DNA of 64,000 bases from positions 39,690,675 to 39,754,674 of the forward strand of contig NC_061812.1 of NCBI RefSeq assembly GCF_021462225.1, in the 5' to 3' direction. The notes below the pieces were generated by a model that made no database searches, had not been told where the DNA came from, and was given only the letters and a program-made list of their open reading frames with translations. The translations under genes were made by a program, and so were the position numbers. Positions 59,958 to 64,000 of the stretch are shown here, one piece after another. The stretch is from Girardinichthys multiradiatus. Taxonomy: Eukaryota > Chordata > Actinopteri > Cyprinodontiformes > Goodeidae. How positions within the stretch are numbered: position 1 is the first letter of the stretch; every line of letters starts with the position of its first letter.

Positions 59958-61218
59958 CAGGGGTTGGACAATGAAACTGAAACACCTGTCATTTTAGTGT
60001 GGGAGGTTTCATGGCTAAATTGGACCAGCCTGGTAGCCAGTCTTCATTGATTGCACATTGCACCAGTAAGAGCAGAGTGTGAAGGTTCAATTAGCAGGGT
60101 AAGAGCACAGATTTGCTCAAAATATTGAAATGCACACAACATTATGGGTGACATACCAGAGTTCAAAAGAGGACAAATCTTGCTGGCGCATCTGTGACCA
60201 AGACAGCAAGTCTTTGTGATGTATCAAGAGCCATGGTATTCAGGGTAATGTCAGCATACCACCAAAAAGGACGAACCACATCCAACTGGACTAACTGTGG
60301 ACGCAAGAGGAAGCTGTCTGAAAGGGATGTTCGGGTGCTAACCCGGATTGTATCCAAAAAACATAAAACCACGGCTGCCCAAGTCATGGCAGAATTAAAT
60401 GTGCACCTCAACTCTCCTGTTTCCACCAGAACTGTCCGTCGGGAGCTCCACAGGGTCAATATACACGGCCGGGCTGCTATAGCCAAACCTTTGGTCACTC
60501 ATGCCAATGCCAAACGTTGGTTTCAATGTTGCAAGGAGCACAAATCTTGGGCTGTGGACAATGTGAAACACGTATTGTTCTCTGATGAGTCCACCTTTAC
60601 TGTTTTCCCTACATCCGGGAGAGTTACGGTGTGGAGAAGCTCCAAAGAAGCGTACCACCCAGACTGTTGCACGCCCAGAGTGAAGCATGGGGGTGGATCA
60701 GTGATGGTTTGGGCTGCCATATCATGGCATTCCCATGGCCCAATACATGTGCTAGATACTTGGGCGCGTCACTGCCAAGGACTACCGAACCATTCTTGAG
60801 GACCATGTGCATCCAATGGTTCAAACATTGTATCCTGAAGGCGGTGCCGTGTATCAAGATGACAATGCACCGATACACACAGCAAGACTGGTGAAAGATT
60901 GGTTTGATGAACATGAAAGTGAAGTTGAACATCTCCCATGGCCTGCACAGTCACCAGATCTAAATATTATTGAGCCACTTTGGGGTGTTTTGGAGGATCG
61001 AGTCAGGAAACGTTTTCCTCCACCAGTATCATGTAGTGACCTGGCCACTATCCTGCAAGAAGAATGGCTTAAAATCCCTCTGACCACTGTGCAGGACTTG
61101 TATATGTCATTCCCAAGACGAATTGACGCTGTATTGGCCGCAAAAGGAGGCCCTACACCATACTAATAAATTATTGTGGTCTAAAACCAGGTGTTTCAGT
61201 TTCATTGTCCAACCCCTG
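59958..61218 (+). mobile_element. Tc1/mariner DNA transposon, DD36E type, copy 2 (1261 bp)
   Basis: Inverted terminal repeats of about 31 bp starting CAGGGGTTGGACAATGAAAC; TA at 59956-59957 and 61219-61220. Nearly identical to the copy at 15504-16773 throughout. It sits between unit L and the GC-rich unit in tada3 intron 6. Confidence 0.9.
60146..61166 (+). pseudogene. Tc1/mariner transposase (DD36E), two frameshifts
   Basis: The same protein as copy 1, but with a 13-nt deletion near 60179 (after GACAAAT, relative to copy 1) and a 4-nt insertion near 60757-60760 ('agatacttggg' against 'agatggg'). Three frames together cover the protein. Codon 133, a stop in copy 1, is TGT here. Catalytic text FSDEST, QDDNAPIHTA and DLNIIEPLWG is intact with 36-residue D-E spacing. 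Confidence 0.88.
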
Positions 61219-61230
61219 TATATACCAACA

Positions 61231-63030
61231 GCAATGTTACCGAAAGGTCCCCGGCCGGTGAATGTATCCCTTTCGTGAACTGGTGGACTGGGGCTGCTGG
61301 CCCTGTCTGGGGGGGGTTGGGCGGGCTTGGAGGTGTGCTGCTCTGCTGGCTGTCTTGTCCGAGGGGGGATCGGGGTGGTGGGCCGGGGGGTGGAGGGGTT
61401 GTGTCCACTTCTAGGGCGTGGGGTCACTGGCGTTTGGATCGGCTGGGCGGCGATGGTGGAGCTGAGCTGGATAGTGTTTCTCCCTGGGCGGTCGTTGCAG
61501 TGATGTAGTGTTTTTTGTTGCTGAGGGGGGCGTGGTGGGGTCACTGGCCCTGGGTGCCTGCCGATGGCCGGGGACCTCTTGGTGGATGAGTTTTTCCCGT
61601 CATGGTGCGGGATCGGGTGTCCGGTTGTGGGTGCGGTGCTGGGGTCTGCCCTGTTGCGCCAGTGGGCGGGGGTGGCGTTGCGCGGGGCCCTTGCCTTGCC
61701 GTTGCGGCGCGCTGTGTGGTGGGGGAGCAGGGTGCGGCGGGGGTTCTTAGAGCGGGGCTGTGTGTGGAGCTTGCGCTGTGTGGTGTGGCTTCTCGGCCAC
61801 GGAGTTCACCTGTGGGGATGTGCCCCTGTGGGGGTGGGGATTCGTGCCGTTTGGGTTCGGGGGGATGTGTTTGATATCGGTGTCCTTGTTGGGGGTGGCC
61901 CTGTGGGGAGGTTCTTGTTGGGGTTCACTGGGGGTGTGAGACTCATGGGGTTGGGATCGGAGCTCGTTGGGGGGTCGGGACTGCTCCGTCCTGGGGTGGC
62001 TCCGGTTGGCGGGTTGCTTTGGGCCATGTGGACCCCTCTTGTGTACATAGCCCCCTCTCCGGAGGTGGATGGGGGTTGTTGGGGACTGGGTCTGGGGCGT
62101 GGGGGCAGGAGCCGGGCCGGGGTCGCCCGGGTCTGGGCAGTACCGGCGCTGTCTGCCTGCCTCTGCCCCAGGAGGGAAGGGGACCACCTCCGGGGGCTGG
62201 TTGCCTCTAGGGGGTACCGGAGCCTGGACCTGGGAGTATAGAGTATGCATGGGGAGTGTGAATGAGTGTATGACGTCCATTGTTGTTTATCCTTACGTTG
62301 GGTGTGAGTGATTTTATGTCTCTGCATGAGGGTGGGAGTGGGTGATTGTGACTGTGTGTGCCTGTTTTTTTTTTTTGCGACAGGTTGGGTCTTGGATTGC
62401 TCCATCTCCTTGATCAGCTTCCTCCCCGCCACACCGCCTGCCGGTTGTTGGAGTCTCTGCCCGCTGGTGTACTTGTGGTTCTCGGTGTCCGGGTGCTTTG
62501 GTGTGTGCTGGCTCACTCCCGGTGGCTGCTTGCCGGGGCCTGGGCTCTGTCGGGCCTCTGCTTGGGGGGTGGTGTGTCCCGGGGTCTTGGGCCCCTGGGT
62601 CCATGGCTGGATCTGCTCGGGCATGGACAGCTGCTGGCGGGGCCTGTGGGCTCGTCGCTGCGGCTCCCTGGGGCTTCTGCACTGTCGCTGCTGGGTGGTT
62701 CCCCTGGGACTCTCCACTGCTCTTCTCTGGGGGAGTTGCGGTAGTCCCGGTGGTGGTTCTCCTGGGGTTCCTGTGCTTTGGGAGGCCTTTTGATGTCTGT
62801 GTCTCGGATCTCCTCAGTGTCCGCCCAGGGAGCATGGGGCAGGCCTATGGGTCCTCACCCTCGCTATTGCATATTTTTGTGGAGAAACCTTGTATACAAA
62901 AGCGCGTCCACACCCATACTCACAGGTGTTAAGCTTCAGGTGTTGACAGATACACAGATGTTCTATATTGGGCCGCACCTCTCACTAAGTACATTTTACA
63001 TTCAGAATTACCGTGTACTATTTTGTTAAA
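61231..63030 (+). repeat. GC-rich unit G, copy 1 (about 1.8 kb)
   Basis: Starts AATGTTACCGAAAGGT and ends near 63027 with 'taccgtgtactattttgtt', a decayed form of the ACCTTTCGGTAACATT end seen in copy 2. The plus strand is strongly G-rich at 61290-62240, with many runs of four or more G. Long frames on both strands (for example 225 codons on plus, 303 on minus) are low-complexity Gly/Trp/Pro/Arg products of composition, with no domain recognised. Confidence 0.65.
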
Positions 63031-63365
63031 AAAAAAAAAACATCTGTAGGTGTATATGCAAGCAGGGTGTAATCTTGTATTCTCTTCATCCTTCTTTCTC
63101 TCCTCCACTCTTTCCTCCTTTTCCCCCCTTTTTCCCCCATCTCTCTCTTTTTCGAGCTTCTTTTTTCCTTTTCATTTCAGTCTCCTGTAGCAATTGAAAT
63201 ATTCCCAAAGAAGTTTATAATAAAGTTTCTTTTATAAATATCAAGCAGAGCTTTAAAGCATTAGCTGTGATGCTCTGCTTGTGAAAGTAAATTTGTTAGG
63301 CAATTTCTTGGCACTCAGACAACAATTCTGAGTGATATTCTGCCGGACAGGACACAGTAAAAAAA
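63031..63365 (-). repeat. Unit L, copy 2 (inverted)
   Basis: Reverse complement of the unit at 59620-59957: 'gtcctgtccggcagaatat', the hairpin around 63244-63282, a GA-rich tract (pyrimidine-rich on plus, 63085-63180) and 'acacctacagatg' at its end. A-runs border both sides (63028-63042 and 63359-63371). Confidence 0.7.
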
Positions 63366-63375
63366 AAAAAAGAAA

Positions 63376-64000
63376 AATGTTACCGAAAGGTGCACGGTAC
63401 TTATGAATGCAAGATGTATTTAGTGGTTACTGTGGCTCAATATAGAACATCTGTGTATCTGTTAACACCTGAATCCAAACACCTGTGGGTGTAAGTGTGA
63501 GCTCGTTTGTGTATATAAGGTTTCTCCATAAAAATAAGCAATAGCAAATGTGAGGAGCCACAGACCTGCCCCCCTGGACCCAAGCTAGACACAAAGGAAA
63601 TCTGAGAGCCACCAATACACCAGCGGGCAAGGACACCCGCCACCGGCAGGTAGTGTGGCAGGGAGGAAATAGGCCCTACGTTTGATTGGGGGCCTAAACT
63701 GATCCAGGAGAGGGGGCAGCCCAAGACCCAACTTGACACAAAACCGGCACACACAGTCACAATCACACATTCCCACCCTCATGCATACATATAAAAACAC
63801 TCACACCCATGCACCCAACGTAAAGACAAACAACAATGGACGCCTTACACTCACTCACACTCCCCATACATACTCTATACTCCCAGGTCCAGGTACCGAT
63901 ATCCCAGAGGGGCAACCAGCCCCCAGACCCAGGAGGTGGTCCCTTTCCTTCCGGATAGGAGACAGGCTGACTGCCCCAACACCAGCCCAGACTAGTGTCG
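63376..64000 (-). repeat. GC-rich unit G, copy 2 (inverted, cut by window end)
   Basis: Read on the minus strand it runs through 'ggacctgggagtatagagta', 'gtccattgttgtttgtc', 'gcccgctggtgta' and 'acagatgttctatattg' to ACCTTTCGGTAACATT at 63376-63391, the same order as copy 1 from about 62130 to 63027. It lacks about 270 bp present in copy 1 (around 62500-62770) and has a short extra segment near 63675-63700. Confidence 0.7.

Noticed and set aside
61508..62835. Several 130-303 codon ORFs in the GC-rich block, both strands
   Set aside because: Overlapping low-complexity Gly/Trp or Pro/Arg/Gln frames expected from GC-rich, G-asymmetric sequence; copy 2 of the same repeat breaks them and no domain is visible.
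59215..64000. Remaining tada3 exons within the window
   Set aside because: Searched plus-strand text for the VPHTKSLESRIKEEL region and the C-terminal ADA3 domain; none found, so the 3' part must lie beyond 64000.

Overview
The window is nuclear DNA of a ray-finned fish. It has intron-rich vertebrate genes and the repeat load typical of teleosts: many Tc1/mariner copies, L2-type and jockey-like LINEs, hAT MITEs, tRNA-derived SINEs and long microsatellites. The species is not provable from the sequence; the repeat style would fit a percomorph such as a killifish or livebearer, but that is only an impression.

Layout. (1) 94-28619, + strand: mapkapk3, ten coding exons giving 412 aa, with large transposon-filled introns. 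(2) 28620-42153: intergenic DNA. It holds a full-length Tc1/mariner element with an intact 350-aa transposase (DD38E spacing), SINE and hAT pieces, a CpG-rich block at 35.1-35.9 kb with a possible first coding exon, and a pure 614-bp ATCC array. (3) 42154-49839, + strand: pfkfb4, fourteen coding exons, 505 aa (474 aa from a second in-frame ATG). (4) 53416-55631, - strand: arpc4, six coding exons giving exactly 168 aa. (5) From 56593, + strand: tada3, six coding exons (about 303 of roughly 430 residues); the rest lies past the window end. arpc4 and tada3 are head to head, as in mammals. (6) 59.6-64.0 kb: tada3 intron 6, filled by a DD36E Tc1/mariner copy and a GC-rich repeat unit present twice in opposite orientation.

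Functions. mapkapk3 is a p38-activated stress kinase. pfkfb4 sets fructose-2,6-bisphosphate and so glycolytic flux. arpc4 is an Arp2/3 actin-nucleation subunit. tada3 is a SAGA/ATAC histone acetyltransferase adaptor. They are neighbours by synteny, not a pathway. All exon models were joined by hand from GT/AG borders, codon phase and family homology. All four keep frame across every junction seen.

The most unusual material is in the mobile DNA: the intact DD38E element whose long terminal repeats carry a copy of the transposase 3' end; two broken DD36E siblings; a three-layer nested insertion in mapkapk3 intron 7; the inverted GC-rich unit with matching 16-bp ends; and a phase-compatible CpG-rich upstream exon that could be an alternative pfkfb4 start.
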